From positions 29,405 to 93,404 of the forward strand of contig BQKZ01002207.1 in the NCBI GenBank assembly GCA_036244855.1: a stretch of DNA of 64,000 nt. Reading direction: 5' to 3'. Made by a program: the position numbers and the translations under genes. Each line of letters opens with the position of its first letter. Positions within the stretch are counted from its first letter, which is position 1. Under the pieces are notes generated by a model that saw only the letters and a program-made list of their open reading frames with translations, did not search any database and was not told the DNA's origin. Shown here in pieces: positions 34,401 through 48,516 of this stretch. This DNA is from Temnopleurus reevesii (taxonomy: Eukaryota > Echinodermata > Echinoidea > Temnopleuroida > Temnopleuridae).

Positions 34401-37400
34401 TCATCTCTTTATAGTATCCATGCTCAAATAACCAATACAAGAGTTTTGTGCACTTCCATAAATGATAGAGGTGCATTCATTTCAAGTGGGCTATTTAAGC
34501 TGTCATCTCCATTTATTGTTGCCGAATTGATGATGTAGGCTTATATTTATACGTAGTAAATATATAAATAGTATGTAGTAAATCTAATTAAATTGAATAG
34601 ACTTATTAAAACTAATTTACTTGAACACAATTGCCGTAGTCCGTCATATTATGCTATTAAAATCAGAGGTATGAAAGGTGAAAGTGAGACTTGTGCATTT
34701 ACATACATTTTTATATATATTGAACAATAATATTTATAACACAGTGCTTTTACCGTGCATATAATTGACATTGCAGCTCTATGCGCTTAATAAACAGGTG
34801 AAAAATAAGAAATTAATCATGCCATTGAATAGGGATATAACCTACTCCCGTTGAGTAATTTTTTACAAGATATATTTTCATGGAGGAATCAAACCTTGGT
34901 ATTGTGGAATACTTTTTCCCATAAATCTGCCCATAATGAGATACAGTGTTAATAATCCTTTAATGTTGCAACCTAAGCCTGAATAAAAATCGAAAAAATG
35001 CCTCAATCCTGACCTATTGCAAGTTTCCTTGCCAGTCACTCCCAAGACCTCAGATGTCCAGAGGGCATTCATATTTGAAGACCCCTGGCATCATCAATGA
35101 TAGATGATGACTTCACACCAACAACCAGATTCCAATACCACGCTTTGACGATACCACTCATACATCATCTCATAATGAGCAAATCAGTGCATAGTGCAAT
35201 GCACATGCCTGTAGATGGATAGGCATCTAGAGATCGAGCTATATCCTTGAGTTATTACATGCTAGAGTGGGTTTGGAAATCAGAGCTTGCTCACTGGGAA
35301 TTTCATAATGCTACATATGCATGAATTGCCTGGTGTTTTTGTTGGTGGACTCATAAAGGTCAAAATTGTTTTTTTGAAAATATGACTGGTTAAGCTCATC
35401 TTGATTGAGGATGTAAAAAATGCTATTTTATTTTATTTGATAGCTTGCCATATTGTGATTCACTCACATCTAAGCTCTTTTCATGATTATTCATTTTTTT
35501 CCAGATGGGAATGATAAATTTTAGAATATAGAAAAGGATACAAAATTACTCTTGATTACATCATAAAGACATCCGAAATAATTAGATAAAATAAAATATC
35601 AGAATCACCACATTGGACCATTTTGGCGAAATCCACACAAGAAGTCATTAAGGTACCAAAAATAATTGTAGGTAACTGAGCAGTTCTCAAAATCACTTGG
35701 GAAATTTGACTTATTCAAATTAGCATAGATTTAATACTTTGTTCGAAAAAATCATTTTGCCAGTGAAATATTCAACTTGGAAAAATTTAACTCAGGCAGA
35801 GTTGACTGTATTTGCCCGAAACTCTATGTGATCTTCATCACTATGGATGACAATATACAGACAAACATTTAGGTTGTTTATTGTTTTTTACATTTCACTT
35901 GACGATATCCGACCTCAGCTGTAATGGTTGCACAAGGAGGTTCAGTAATTACACCTCGTTATGAAACAAGAGAAGGAACACTTGTAGCAGACATGCTCTT
36001 CTCCAAATGCATCCCAGGTACAGTGAGAGGGATGTCATTAGAGTTGAATTGGTGTCATCCGCATCAAATCACAAGGCGTACCTCGGGCAAGGCAACACGA
36101 GAAGCGACAATCGAAGCCAAGAAAATGAAGAGGAGGCCATTGAAGATGGCGATATTAAATCTGGTTGCCAAGCGACAGGGTGGTCATAACATGGATGTTG
36201 TCATGTGCAAGACAGGTGCATGCCTTAAATAGATGGGCAGCACCCCCTCCTGGCTTTAACCCATATATCCCATGTTCTGACGCTACTTGATTTAAACAGT
36301 ATATCTGATTTAAACAGTGATTAAACAATAATATTGAGCTGAATGACCAGTCATAAATTTTTTCAACTAAGGTGAATAGAAATTCTATAGGTCCGCAATT
36401 ATCTTATGTATGTCATGTCGTTTGATGATGTTCAAATGCATTTTACTACGCGTATAGTTATCCCGTTAAAGTATAGATATACAGTTCTAGTATAAACTCA
36501 AGCGTTTAAACAAGCAGTCAATCTCAGAGGTTATTTACACCTAGGAATGTCATCCATTCGATATGTACATGACATGAGTAATAAGACATTCCGAGTTGAA
36601 AGATTGAAAAGTACATGGATGACAATCTCATTTTGAGGACATCTTCATGATTAACTTGGTGGATATGAAGAGTGACCAATTCAATGTCTTTGATGGAGTA
36701 AAGTGGAAAATGGTTACTCAAAATGAGTCATGTGCCGGGAGATCAGGTGTGATGGCCAAAAGATTTACTACTCATTCTAGCTCATTCTTCTGATTGTGAT
36801 GTAATATAACAAATTACAATTCCGCTCAATTTAGCATCCCTCAATCCAATTCCCACTCAATTGGTATTTATTCAATTATATATATATATATCTGTTTCTG
36901 GTAATGTAATTGGAAGATGATCTTCTATTTCCTCACTAATAAAGCTTTTGACTTTTCATCAAGGAGTTTGAATTCATTAAAATTTGAAGAAAAAAAGAAG
37001 AAAAATATGTATACCATCAATTCTAAAATCAGTATTCACATAAGTATCAGTTAAACATATTCAAACAAGCAATGAATAATAAACAACTTAAAGCCTTCTT
37101 TGTGACTGTCATTTCTCACTCACAAATTCCTGCTGATGAAACAAAATGAATTATGTTGCTGAAGATGTAAATGCATTTGATCATTTCCTTTAAGCAATAA
37201 ACCACAATTTAAGAGCAGTCTAGAGGAAATGGGAAAAGATTTTTTAAATTCATCGCTTGTCACCACTGATACCTCCTCCTCCTCTAACTGAGAATCGTGA
37301 TAGATGTAAGCCAACAAGGAGAATTATGTGAGGAATGACGCTGAGGATAAATCCTACAATAAATCTGTCTACCCTCCATTATCCCCTCGGATGCTTTTTA

Positions 37401-40400
37401 GGCAAGTGATGCAGTCTCTAAAAATAGAGTGGAATAGGCACATGGGAATCGTCATGTTGCATTGCAATGTGATGTGGATTTGTACCTTTTCCAACAATTT
37501 TTTAAGGGATTCTGGAAGATGTTTAGAGTATGAAATAATTCCAAATATGGTATTGTGAAGGGTTTTGTTCAACAGTATACTGCATACTCAAATATATTAT
37601 TCCCCATTTTGAATTTGAAGGAAATGATAAATGATAAGAGCATTTATAGAACAAATACCAAATCATAGTGGAGCGAGGAAGTTCACGCCTAAATTAACTT
37701 CAAAATCTCAGCAATAGAGATAGTGAAGACTGCTGAAATGACGGAGGAAAACATTTTTTCCAACTATAAAAAGAGAATATGGAGGGAGAGCGTTAAATTT
37801 TCACTTAGGAATCCATCATCCTAGTATCAAATTCAAGTCCATTTACATGTCACTCTTGAATGAGATAATGGATATCATTTCTCACTCCTACTCCAAACCT
37901 TGTCTGAGATGTCACTGACATATACCTCAGGCAATGCATCAGGGTACAGAGATCAGCAGGAATTGACATTTCTCAGTTAGTCTACCAGAGTAACAAGATT
38001 AATGCAACCTTTTATCACCTTTAGTCTATTTTCTTTTCTGCATCTTGTGATATATGGGGTCAGATGAAACGCTTTTTATGTGTCACACTTCTTCGTGGTA
38101 AAATTTTGGCATTGAACAAGTTGAATTACTAGTACTGGAATCGTTACAAGAAGGAGATGGTTGAATATTTGTCCAAGGGAATGGAAATATACATTGCGTT
38201 AACTGCACTATTTGAGTTCACTATTTAGTTTCCATCCAATTGTCCACCGGGATCAGACTATGTAAAAATACAATTCTTAGATAAAAATTATTAATTCCTA
38301 CTACTCTTGATCACCATCACAAAGAGACCTGCTAAATTTTGTTGCCAATGTGCACCAGCACTCTTTACAACCGTTTCAAATTCACTGTGTCAACCCTTCA
38401 ATATATGAATTTTGTGAAAAAAATGAAATCCAATGTTGTCTGTTGACCCAATCATTGAGATACCTCTATGACCAAATAAATTCCATGCATGTGTGCGTGT
38501 GTGTTTCACCAGATCTCTGAACATGGTGGCAGCAGTGGGATTGTACAACCAACTTGAAACCCAAAGATTTTTTTCTAAATGTCACATCAAAACTTCTTTC
38601 TGTTTACAAACTAATCCTACAGAGGAGTGAAAGAGTGCAATCATATTAATCATTTATCCCCTATTCTCAAATCAATTTCCAATCTTCCCACCTCTACTAA
38701 ATGGCCGCAGGGAGATCCTATCATTCGGCCACGCTCCCAAGTTAAGAGTCCATCCTCAACCTTGAATAACACTCAGCTCTGCCATGGAAAGGTAATGACC
38801 GTGATGCATGAAATACCCCAGTTATTGGGCATGGGATGGGTGAAGAGATAAGCCGAGATGGCTAGAGAAAAGAGTGGGTTGATATTGGCATTTGATATGC
38901 ACAGTCGTGCATGTAAACTGAGTTGAGAATAACAAAAACATGCTTATACCGTTGCTTTCAATAATGCTCAGTGAGACGCATTGTACTGTGAAAGAAAGAC
39001 TTCAAATTATATAATAAATTGAATACAGTTCCAAATGAGGTAAAATGTTTTTATACACTTTCCAACCTCAATGTAATGAGCACTAATATAACAAGCTCTC
39101 TTTATACCAAGGTGCTTTTCCTGGTCCCTAGAAGCTCACTATAACAAAGTTCAACTGTACTTTGAGAAAGACAAATCTGTGTAAAACTGCAACTTTCATG
39201 GGTTCATCACCAAAACAAGTTACACAAACATGATTATTAAAGATCAAAATGCATATGTGTGTACATTTTTTGTTTGAATGAAGATAAAGTTACTATGCAT
39301 CAAACATCTAAAAGGATGTAATTACTCAAAACAGATGGTTTGGTTTTCTTCTTTCCAATGAAAAGACTATTTGAGTGATATATTATATCAGTGACTGGTT
39401 TGGTATCATCAACATCATGCATTCTCATTGACAGTACCTAGGGATTTATGATTATCATAACTTCCCCAGCCAGATGATATCACGTAGTTAAGTTTACACT
39501 GTCTTGGGAAATGGAATTGAATTGCTATGCCAGGCATGCACCCATAGCCACTTCCACAAAACCCTCCACTCCTCTTTCTCTACTCATTCTGTCCCCAGAG
39601 CTCCCATCTAGATGTTCCAAATATGTGCTCCACAGTCATTGTATACAAGCGGTGTGTGTGTATATGATGCAGTTCGCTTGCATGGGAGTTGACCTCAACG
39701 ACCAAAACCCTTCCTCCCCAAACATCAAATAAATCATCCCGTTCTCTTGAATTCTCCCCATCTCCATTTGCTTCTGATGCAATATTACAGATTCCATTCT
39801 CCACACATCCAATTGGCAATGAATTAAACCAGTGTACTCCTTCGTTCGACATCACATCTCGCTATTGAAAGATTGTCCATCTTTTCTATTTTCTTTGAAT
39901 TTTCCCTTGGAGTTTGGGGGAAGATTCAATTTCATGCATGATATTATAGAACAGATTGGCAGAAAATTGATCAATTACAGGTCTTATACAGAGAGGAAAT
40001 GACATAGAAGCAGTGCATACTCTACATGCTTCAGAAAATAAAGTGAGGGTAATTGTGAAATTTGATTGGCAAATGTTATCAAAATATTACAAATACTATT
40101 TATAAATACTCGCAGTATCCTTGAAAATGCATATCTTGCGTATAAATAGCATATTTCCCTCCATGGACATCTTCAATAGAAATTCAATATTCACTGGAAA
40201 ATCAATTTCCATCTGCCATGCATTGCATCTTGAGATAAGTGCATTTTCTGCTTCAACAAATAATCTCAATTGGTACCCTTGATTTAAATGCATTATTCAA
40301 GGTGTTGTCCATTTTTTGTAATCAATAGTCAACACATACGTTTGTACGCATCAAAAAGCAGGTAGGCCTATATGAAAAGCAACTCTCCTTCACAGCACTC

Positions 40401-43400
40401 CATATTCCCCTGGATGAATAAATCTCTTAATTGAATTTACCTGGGAAGAGAATTAAATCAATATTCAAAGGAGATCTCTGACGAAACCACACTTATAAGG
40501 AAAAAGAACACTGTACTACCATACTCTCGATTCAGGTAGGCTGTTGGTTGAATCTTTAGATAAAAACTCATATAATTGTATCTTTAAATAACCTATAATA
40601 CATTACACATGTACTATTGTACTATTACCTAATAGTGAACAATATGTGACAAAACATTGCCAGTGTTGATGTACCTTCCAAATCAAAGATTAAGTCATAT
40701 GCTTCAACAGTATCTGACCTCACAAAACAGGTGCTTATCTTGTGCAATAGGAAAGAACGGTACACTTTGATGTCGCAAATTCAATACACGGAGCATTTAG
40801 TCCTTAGATTTAAAAATAGAAAAGATCAGTGACCTTTAGAAGGAGACCAAAATGGAGTGCATTACAGGTGATGTGATATCCTTTCCATCATTGATACATC
40901 AAGTGAGTTGAGTATTCAAGTCTAGTTGCATTTTGGTAATTTATGTGTGCATGCATTACAATCAGCCATTTCCCTATTTCAATACTGTCAGTACATCCTC
41001 CAGTTTCATTATATTTTAGGACTTCACTGATGAATATATCACTTGAGAACAAGCAGACTTTTTTACATTTTGATAAATGTGATTTTTTAAAGAGAAATTG
41101 AGAGTCAGTCACATCTGAAAAGAAATCATGAGCAATTCTTGTAGAAAACAAGGTAATTTGAAGTGAATCGAGTTTTGAAAAGCTATGAGAATGGGTTTAC
41201 AATTTACTATGAAATTGCCTGCTATTTGGCTAATGCCGATGGAAATAGCAAGTGTCATTAAGAGGGGAACAACACCCAAATTTCCATTATTTAGGCCTTA
41301 TATTCAGTTACTTTAATTTATCATATTTATTACCCCATGTTTCCTCCAACATTGTATTATGTCTGAATTAATCAAGCAATCTATGAATCATGATATGATT
41401 ATGAGAGACTAGACAAAATGTCAGACTACTCTGTAAAGCTATTTAGCAAATTCATTTAGGATGGATAGCAGTAAAACACATGTTCAATAAAGAAACATGA
41501 TAATATTATATTCACTGTGTTCATATCTTACCCTGCAAGTATATCTAATATGTTGTCTTATTCTATCATAAATACATTTAAGCTGATCAATAATAATATA
41601 TTTTCCATTTGTGATTTCTTCTTAAAACTGGACTAAAGTGATAGAGATGGGCTTTTGGTTCTGTCAAATTTTGGAATATATTTAAAATGTCAGTGTGAAG
41701 AGGACCAATTCCATGAAAGTGTCATGTCTGGTATGCTAATTCGTTTACAACTGTTTCGTAGAAATTTATTAAAGTTCAATACATGTGAAGTAGATAGTAT
41801 CTGTTACACACATATATTTCAATGAGTTTCAATGAATAGTTGTTGAGAAATTGACATATTGGACATGACACTTTTGTGGAAATGCCCAGATAATTAGGTT
41901 CATAGGATTGCTATAGGAATAAGATGGTGTTACATAACATTCAAAATGTTCACATCTTACCCTGAAAGTATGCACTATATAAGAACTGAATATTATTATT
42001 ATTATCATTATTATTACATCAATCAAGAGGATTATCAAACCAGGAAGTAAGGAAAACAAGGAGATGACAACAATAAAGTAAATGGATAACAGGCTTAAAA
42101 TCTTCTCTGGGGAATCTGTAAAGACGCAATAAGGAATATTTTTCCGAAAGGAGGGCATTGATTAATCTTGGTTTGGGGGCATGCCCCTTCTAGTATTGAC
42201 ATTACATTCTCTATTAATAATGTTATAAGCATTCTAGCTTGAAAGTATGTACATCGAGGATTATGGTATGGTGTTATACATGTTGGATGAAAAAAAAAAA
42301 GAATAGGACATACTGCCATATTTACCTACTTTTCTTAAAACGAATAGTAATCATAAATACCCAAGATTAATAATGAATTCTTAAAGATGTTCAGTACTGA
42401 TTGCATATTTTGTCTAAAAGGGGGGGCAATTGATAGTACACTGAATTAAACTGCATTTACTAATAGTGGAATATATTGAAAGATGAAAGCATATAATTCT
42501 ATTACTGAATGAATTTCATACTAAATATTCAAATATGTTCTTCAATCATTCACTAATCCACTAGATGTTATATTTCCGTAACTCATGTTAACATATTCAT
42601 GCCTTATATGTATGATAAATGAAGGCCACATGAATATGCAGCATTGAGTGTTTCATTTAAGTTATTGGGCAGATGTAGAATAAGATAAATATACAAATAT
42701 GATATTAACATTCTATGAACATTTGCAAGTGAAAGATGAAGCATAGTTTTGAACCCATGCAAAGAAGAGTAAAAAGATGAAAATGAAAGTAAAAAAGAAT
42801 GAAAATGAAAATGTAATAAAAAATCAATTATCTAAAAAGAATATGTGGTGGCGAATAACATGTGTATGAATCATTTTTCTATTCTCTCTTTCATTCTTAA
42901 ATCTACCATTATGTATCATATTTCAATAAAAAGTCTTACAGTTGTTGCCGTACCAGGCAAGAGTGGGGCAAGATTGATGACGGCAAGTTTGGATTTTTTT
43001 ATTATTCATTCCAGTAAATTAAAAAAAGGGTTATATTTCACAAATTTTATCACTCCTAATACCTAGACCAGATTAATTCAATGTAGTAACTGAATACCTT
43101 TTACTCCAAGTTCTTTACTCCATCGGTTTGTGTTCATAACAAAGCTGTTTGAAGGTGAACACTTCTGGAATTGTTCAAGAGTAACTGAAACTCATTCAAC
43201 CTGCAGTATAAACAAGCAGGTTTCATCAAAATATTGACTCTTCATATCATGATAAATTGATGGACAGACACAATTTGATTGCAATTTTTAGAACAACTCC
43301 GCAATAAATTTGATCTATTAAATGATAACTAAAGCACTTAGTTGTATCAGTTTACTCTCCTTATAAAAAAAAAATAAAGCAGTTTTAGAAATTGCTCCAG

Positions 43401-44045
43401 GGAATCTGAGACAATAATAATCCTTCTCGACATAAGCAGGAATGAATGCCTAAAAGAGAACGCTGATGCATGGAGATACCAGTAAGGTATTACTTTCCAC
43501 TATGCAGCAGGCATTCCCGTTTCCACATCGGACTCTATCTTGCTTCATCTAGGGCTGGAAAAGAGCTCCAGACGCTGGCCTAGGGGAAAACAGTTTTGTA
43601 TGCTATGCATTATTAATGAATGCATGAGGAATATTTAAGGCAAGCTTTTCCCTGGAAAACAAGTACTGAATGTGGCTTATGATGTGTACATCATCTCAAT
43701 GACAACGCTTCTATGTGCAATACACCAAAATGACTTTGAATATTAAAGTCAGCATATCAAAATTGTGGAATATCTTTCCACTAATATATTGATGAATTTT
43801 ATTTTTATGAAATCGGATGCACATTTATAAAATTGAATGTATATATACCTATAAAACAACCAACTTTAAGAAACATTTACAAAAAACCTATCCTATGCTA
43901 AATATCATTATCACAGGTAGTTTTCTAAAAGAAAACTTGGGTAAAATCTTAACATTTTTCATAAAAATATGGTGTTTTTCTTGTTTGAATACTACAAAAA
44001 TTGCTACATTAGCTACTCTGAATGAGTAAAAGAATATAGCAAGGA
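31490..44045. other. Gene-poor intergenic block
   Basis: I found no exon with convincing similarity in this AT-rich block. The densest open region is 35924-36232, listed separately. GGGCCCTGG-containing stretches at 27970 and 34026 share TTACAGGGCCCTGG, possibly ends of a repeat. The rest shows only short random open frames and A/T-rich runs. A candidate ninjurin poly(A) signal (TTTATT on +) is at 43798-43803. Confidence 0.5.
35924..36232 (+). CDS. Uncertain open frame, no family recognised
   Basis: A 102-codon ATG frame starts MVAQGGSVITPRYETREGTL. It lies in a block of higher GC than its surroundings, and a second + frame (36007-36189, HPRYSERDVIRVELVSSASN onward) is also open over the same bases. 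A donor-like AAGACAG|GTGCAT lies near the end. I recognise neither product. It could be an exon of an unannotated gene, a transposon remnant or chance. Without similarity or transcript support it should not be treated as a gene. Confidence 0.15.
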   Translation: MVAQGGSVITPRYETREGTLVADMLFSKCIPGTVRGMSLELNWCHPHQITRRTSGKATREATIEAKKMKRRPLKMAILNLVAKRQGGHNMDVVMCKTGACLK

Positions 44046-44399
44046 CTATAACGTTGTGTACTCTATACCAAAAGCACAGACGAATATGTTCATGAAGACA
44101 ATACAGAAAACAAGAGCTGTTGCAAAGTTGTTTATCCAGTCAAGCTTTCGTTGTTTGTAGACATCGTTGAGGTTGTCGCGGCCGAGGAGGAGCAGGAAGA
44201 CGATGACGATGATGAGGAGTACGATGGAGAGGATGACCATGGCCGTCACAAAGCCATGGAATTGATTCTCTTTACCTGCCGTGATGATAGTCTTAAGTTG
44301 GGCAGCGTTGGCCGCTAGAAGGGCCACCACCAAGAAACCTTCCGCTATAGTCTTCTTCGTTGCATACAGGTTGAAGTCTATCGGAGGTGGGGGCGGGTT
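44046..44399 (-). CDS. NINJ1: Ninjurin exon 2 (membrane domain)
   Basis: Reading the - strand from an acceptor (TTTTTTGCCCAG), the phase-0 exon gives NPPPPPIDFNLYATKKTIAE, GFLVVALLAANAAQLKTIIT, AGKENQFHGF, a hydrophobic helix (VTAMVILSIVLLIIVIVFLL), LGRDNLNDVYKQRKLDWINN, a second helix (FATALVFCIVFMNIFVCAFG) and a TAG stop at 44046. This matches ninjurin-1/2: an amphipathic N-terminal segment with Y-A-KK..AE and LL.ANA.QLK, then two transmembrane helices separated by a short polar loop with KLD.(I/L)NN. Vertebrate NINJ1 oligomerises to rupture the plasma membrane in lytic death and was first described as an adhesion protein. The symbol denotes the family; orthology to NINJ1 versus NINJ2 is not resolved. 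Confidence 0.93.
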   Translation of the reverse strand, partial: NPPPPPIDFNLYATKKTIAEGFLVVALLAANAAQLKTIITAGKENQFHGFVTAMVILSIVLLIIVIVFLLLLGRDNLNDVYKQRKLDWINNFATALVFCIVFMNIFVCAFGIEYTTL

Positions 44400-44621
44400 C
44401 TGGGCAAAAAAGAAAATATAAAGAATTTGTCAATATAATTTCAAAAAGCATGTTTGAATATAATGGCTGATTATACGACTTTTACCTTAGCTCCTTTCTA
44501 TACTCATGGCAGGTAAGACAATTATTTTCAAAATGCTTCATAAGGTGCCTTTAAACTTTAGAATAGTAGTGGTATAGGTACAATATTCAATATTAATATT
44601 GACTTGTATCAATGGTGGGAG

Positions 44622-44772
44622 CAAGATTAAAAGAAAATTAGAAAAGATAAGTTAGGAGTAAGGAGAAAAGCATGAAGGAAGAATATAGCAAAAAGTGAGC
44701 AAGATTTAAAAGACAATAGAAAAAGAACAGTTAGGAGTAAGGAGAAAAGCATAAAGGAAAATATAGCAAAAT
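44622..44772 (+). repeat. Tandem duplication of about 75 bp
   Basis: Two purine-rich units, each ending GTTAGGAGTAAGGAGAAAAG then CAT(G/A)AAGGAA..ATATAGCAAAA, lie side by side in the ninjurin intron. Confidence 0.7.
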
Positions 44773-46176
44773 GAAATACTATCTACTGATGATATAAAAA
44801 TGATAATACTAAAAAACAACTAATTGAATATGGGGATCTAAAATTTCTAATTTATATTAAAACTGCATACAGCCAAGAATATTGGATCATTATATAAAAG
44901 ACAAGATAATTTGTATGATGATTCATAAGAATTAAATTTAGTGCATTTTCTTTGATGATTAATTCTCCACATCTGGTCCCTGGGGAACGCACAACAAAGA
45001 AAATGGCGGATGGTTTGGGGGAAAAAAAGAAGACATTGGACGGACAAAGAATGCATTCACCTCGTCCATATGGACAATGCACTACACATGACACCTGTGA
45101 ACAAATGAAGCCGTATAGGATGGCGAACAATTTCATATTTCACACGCACTGGGAGAGAGAGACATCTGTAACCAGACACCACATTCCTTGTTTGTTTTGC
45201 TCTCTCGACCTATCTCACATCGCTCTCCTATTCAAGAGCATTGAATTAATGCGAGAGTAAAGGCTGTTTGATCAGAAAATGTGTGGTATTATTCATAATA
45301 TTCAATCATCTTTAAAAATTTTTAAGGTTTGGAGAAATTTTTCATACATTAATCTTAAGACAATTTTCAATTCATGTATTTTTCAATTAAAACACATTTT
45401 TGTAAGTAGAAACATTTCTACAGCATTAACATTGAAATTGAGAATCAAGATGAAAAAGCTATTTTTAGGCAGCCTTTAAGTTCTAATCCTCTGAGAAAAT
45501 TGAATTAATATTCTATAATAAGCAGTCACTCTTCACTACTTTCAAAATTCATTATTGCTCAATGAGTACAATGCCCTTCATTGCAAATACCAACACGATA
45601 TGCCTGCAATATATGACAGTCAATTGCATGATTTTCAATATTACCCTCCCTAATGATAATCTATTGTACCTTTAAAGACGGCAGAGTGCAGACATACTCC
45701 TCTGAGATTAGGGTCAATGGGTTTATCGATCATAGGAGGGTCTGGCGTGAAAAGATGAGTGTCTAGGCTACCAACAGGAATACAGATATGGCATGCTTAA
45801 TGAATTTTCTTCTCTCGGTGCAAGATCCAGTTACCTCCAGCGTAATAGGGAGCAAATTACTCATTCTCATGCACGAGGCGACCCTTCTTTTTCTCTGATT
45901 TATGGCTTGCGATGGGAGGTTAGCTCATCTTCTCATGTTAACGGTGTGAATTATGAACGAAGTAAGTAACTTAAGGACTTCGAGAGTGGGATATGGAAGA
46001 CTGGATACATAATAAGGTTATGCCAAGCTTACTTCGTGATCTCACCGACATATTAAGTTGTGCTTTAGAAACTACAACTCACACACTCTTATGGTCATCT
46101 TTATTTGGGTCTATATATATCTCTACTAAAAACCTACTTTCATTTATCTATTTGTAGTAACAATTTACCTTTCTCT

Positions 46177-46228
46177 TTTTTTATCTAGTTGAATATGAAA
46201 TAATTACCCAATGTTTGCCAAGGTTTCC
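46177..46228 (+). repeat. 52-bp contig-end overlap with 29267-29318
   Basis: TTTTTTATCTAGTTGAATAT through to CCAAGGTTTCC precedes the N at 46230 (with one extra G) and is identical to the 52 bp directly after the N at 29266. This supports joining the block ending here to the block starting at 29267. Confidence 0.8.
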
Positions 46229-46230
46229 GN

Positions 46231-46589
46231 ATCTTTTGGGTTATTTTTGTAAATAAATATTATTTGATGGTTTAGTCCAAAAGTGAATGAAAAAGTAAAT
46301 AAAGTGAATCTAGAAATTCCTATATGTATTCTCATAGTTGTGTTGTATGCTTTATCTATTTGTGTATGTGTGTGTGTTTGTGTATATTTCTGCATGAAAG
46401 AAAGAGAAAAAACATGGGGGAGGAGAGAGATATGGCAGAGATGGTAGTCTGAATGAGAGACCAAAGTGTGTGTGGCTGAGAGTGTGTGCTTGTTTAAATG
46501 TAAAGATATAGAGACAGAGAGAGGGAAAAGATGAACATGTGCCATTGTTGGTGTTTGTATGAAAGGTGTGTGTGTGTGTGTAACAAGTG

Positions 46590-46621
<32 letters not shown>

Positions 46622-47370
46622 AAGAAAGAGAGTGTGCGAGAGGGGAAAATAAAGAGAGAGACATTGGGTATTACAATGAGTAGATATTTCCAAGTAGATA
46701 TTTGGGAGAGGAGACCTGGTAATAATTATAATTAAATTGAAATAGATAACTTACGGCCTTCGTCAAATTGTTGATTGATCTGTATTGAAATCCTGATTAC
46801 TTCACTATACTCGTATTAATTAATTTGTTCCATCCTCCCTCTATCTGTAATCCACTAACTTCCAAATTTCATTTTTGCACTCTCTTTACTGGCAGGAATT
46901 TATTCCTTGGAATGCTTGAGCGCCTAACTGGCTTGCTCGGCAGTTCTAGCGAGGGTAATAATATGGTACCTAGTATCAAGCGCAGTAGAGTATATGCATA
47001 TAGTAATTGCGCTATATAAATGGACCTATTATTATTATTATTAACTGTGAGCAGACGGGACAAAGGATTCAAACAAAGAGAAAAAGCTTCTGTTAAAGTA
47101 TTCACAATTGCTGGACACACAGAATTAATGTCCTTCCCTCTTATTCTGTGGAGAAATGTTGAACATGTATTGCACCTGTTCAGTGAATAACCAGGGAAGT
47201 TACTTTCCTTTGTGTTCATGAAGCTATTGTGAAGATTTGAATGAAGCTGTTTACCTTGTCCAATTTGTTTGTCCCATATGGTCACAGTGCCTGTCATCCG
47301 CTTTTCCAGCCTTTTTCCATCTATTGCTCACGTTATGTCATCTCTTCTCCCTCTTTCCCCTCTCACTTCC

Positions 47371-47422
<52 letters not shown>

Positions 47423-48401
47423 GTCATCTATATTTCTTCTTTGTAGTAAATCAGTTATGTGATTAAATAAAAGCATTTACTACAATAAAAAATTCATGAG
47501 GGAAATAGAAGACTTGAAAGGGAATGAAAAACCAAAGAATTTCTAAAAATGACTATTTGGGTTGTATTTCACATTTCTATCTATAATTTTCCTGTGATTA
47601 TCCTATATGAGAATAAAGGACAAAATAAAAACGGGTTCAGGCAATTTCAGAGGTTTGGTTGCTTGGGGGAAACTAAACAATACTTAAGGGGGCCTAGGAG
47701 GTTAAGCCTCTTTGGGAAAAGTTAAAAACAAATAAAAACAATTCAAATATATGTTATCATACAAAAACTTGTTTTCTTTTAATTTCTAGATCACAAAATT
47801 TCACAACAAAAATCGTATATAACTTATATGACAATGGTACATCAACAATAATCATCTAATTCAAATAACAGTACTCGGCTATGCTAGAAAAAACAATCAA
47901 CATTTTCATCAAAACACACAACATGATCCAACATGATTTGATTTTCTCCTTCATTTCATTAAAAATATCCCTTATGATCAAAACTATAATCTCTTTCGAC
48001 AATGATATAAAAATGCTACAACTTTATCCACATAATTCAAAACCTACCATGAAAATTGAACAACAAATTTGTAATAAATATACACATCAATTTATTCTTT
48101 TACAAATAACATTTTACTATACATAATGACTACATATGTAAAGTCATATAAATTAAATTTATAATACACTATGTGATTCATACAAACTACTCAGTAATGT
48201 CACAACATAAACAAAGTCAGCATTATATTCTTCTTGTACAAACTGGAATAATAAAAGGCAGTGTTCTGAAACTGGTAAAAATATTCTTGATAGTTCATTG
48301 AGAGCTACATTATTCCTGTGTCAAATGATAATCATGTTTATCTCTAAGCGACTAAAATACAATAAGCAAAGTGTTAATTTCAGCAGATAATAGAAGTGGT
48401 C
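46231..48401. other. N-bounded block, diverged twin of 15610-17290
   Basis: It begins with 94 bp identical to the end of the block at 29265 and continues as the long counterpart of 15839-17290. It holds GT, GA and CT microsatellites (46360-46380, 46590-46625, 47378-47425), a CTGTGAGC foldback copy at 47045-47287, and a SINE-like insertion at about 46888-47039 that its twin lacks. No exon was seen. As placed, it lies inside the ninjurin intron. Confidence 0.65.
46888..47039 (+). mobile_element. SINE-like insertion with GCGCTATATAAAT(ATT)n tail
   Basis: The segment is absent from the twin sequence at 16379-16384, where CACTCTCC runs directly into TAATTGTGAGC. It ends with AATTGCGCTATATAAATGGA followed by ATT repeats, a tail common to many invertebrate SINEs and their partner LINEs. 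It is an insertion polymorphism between the two versions if they are alleles. Confidence 0.6.
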
Positions 48402-48516
48402 NAAAATAAGTTATTAGAGAGATTCATGATAATCACTAAAGTTGGACATCAAGCAATATCACAGTGAAAATGTATACGAAAAAAATAGATAAATCCATGA
48501 ACTCCAGGTTCACTAC

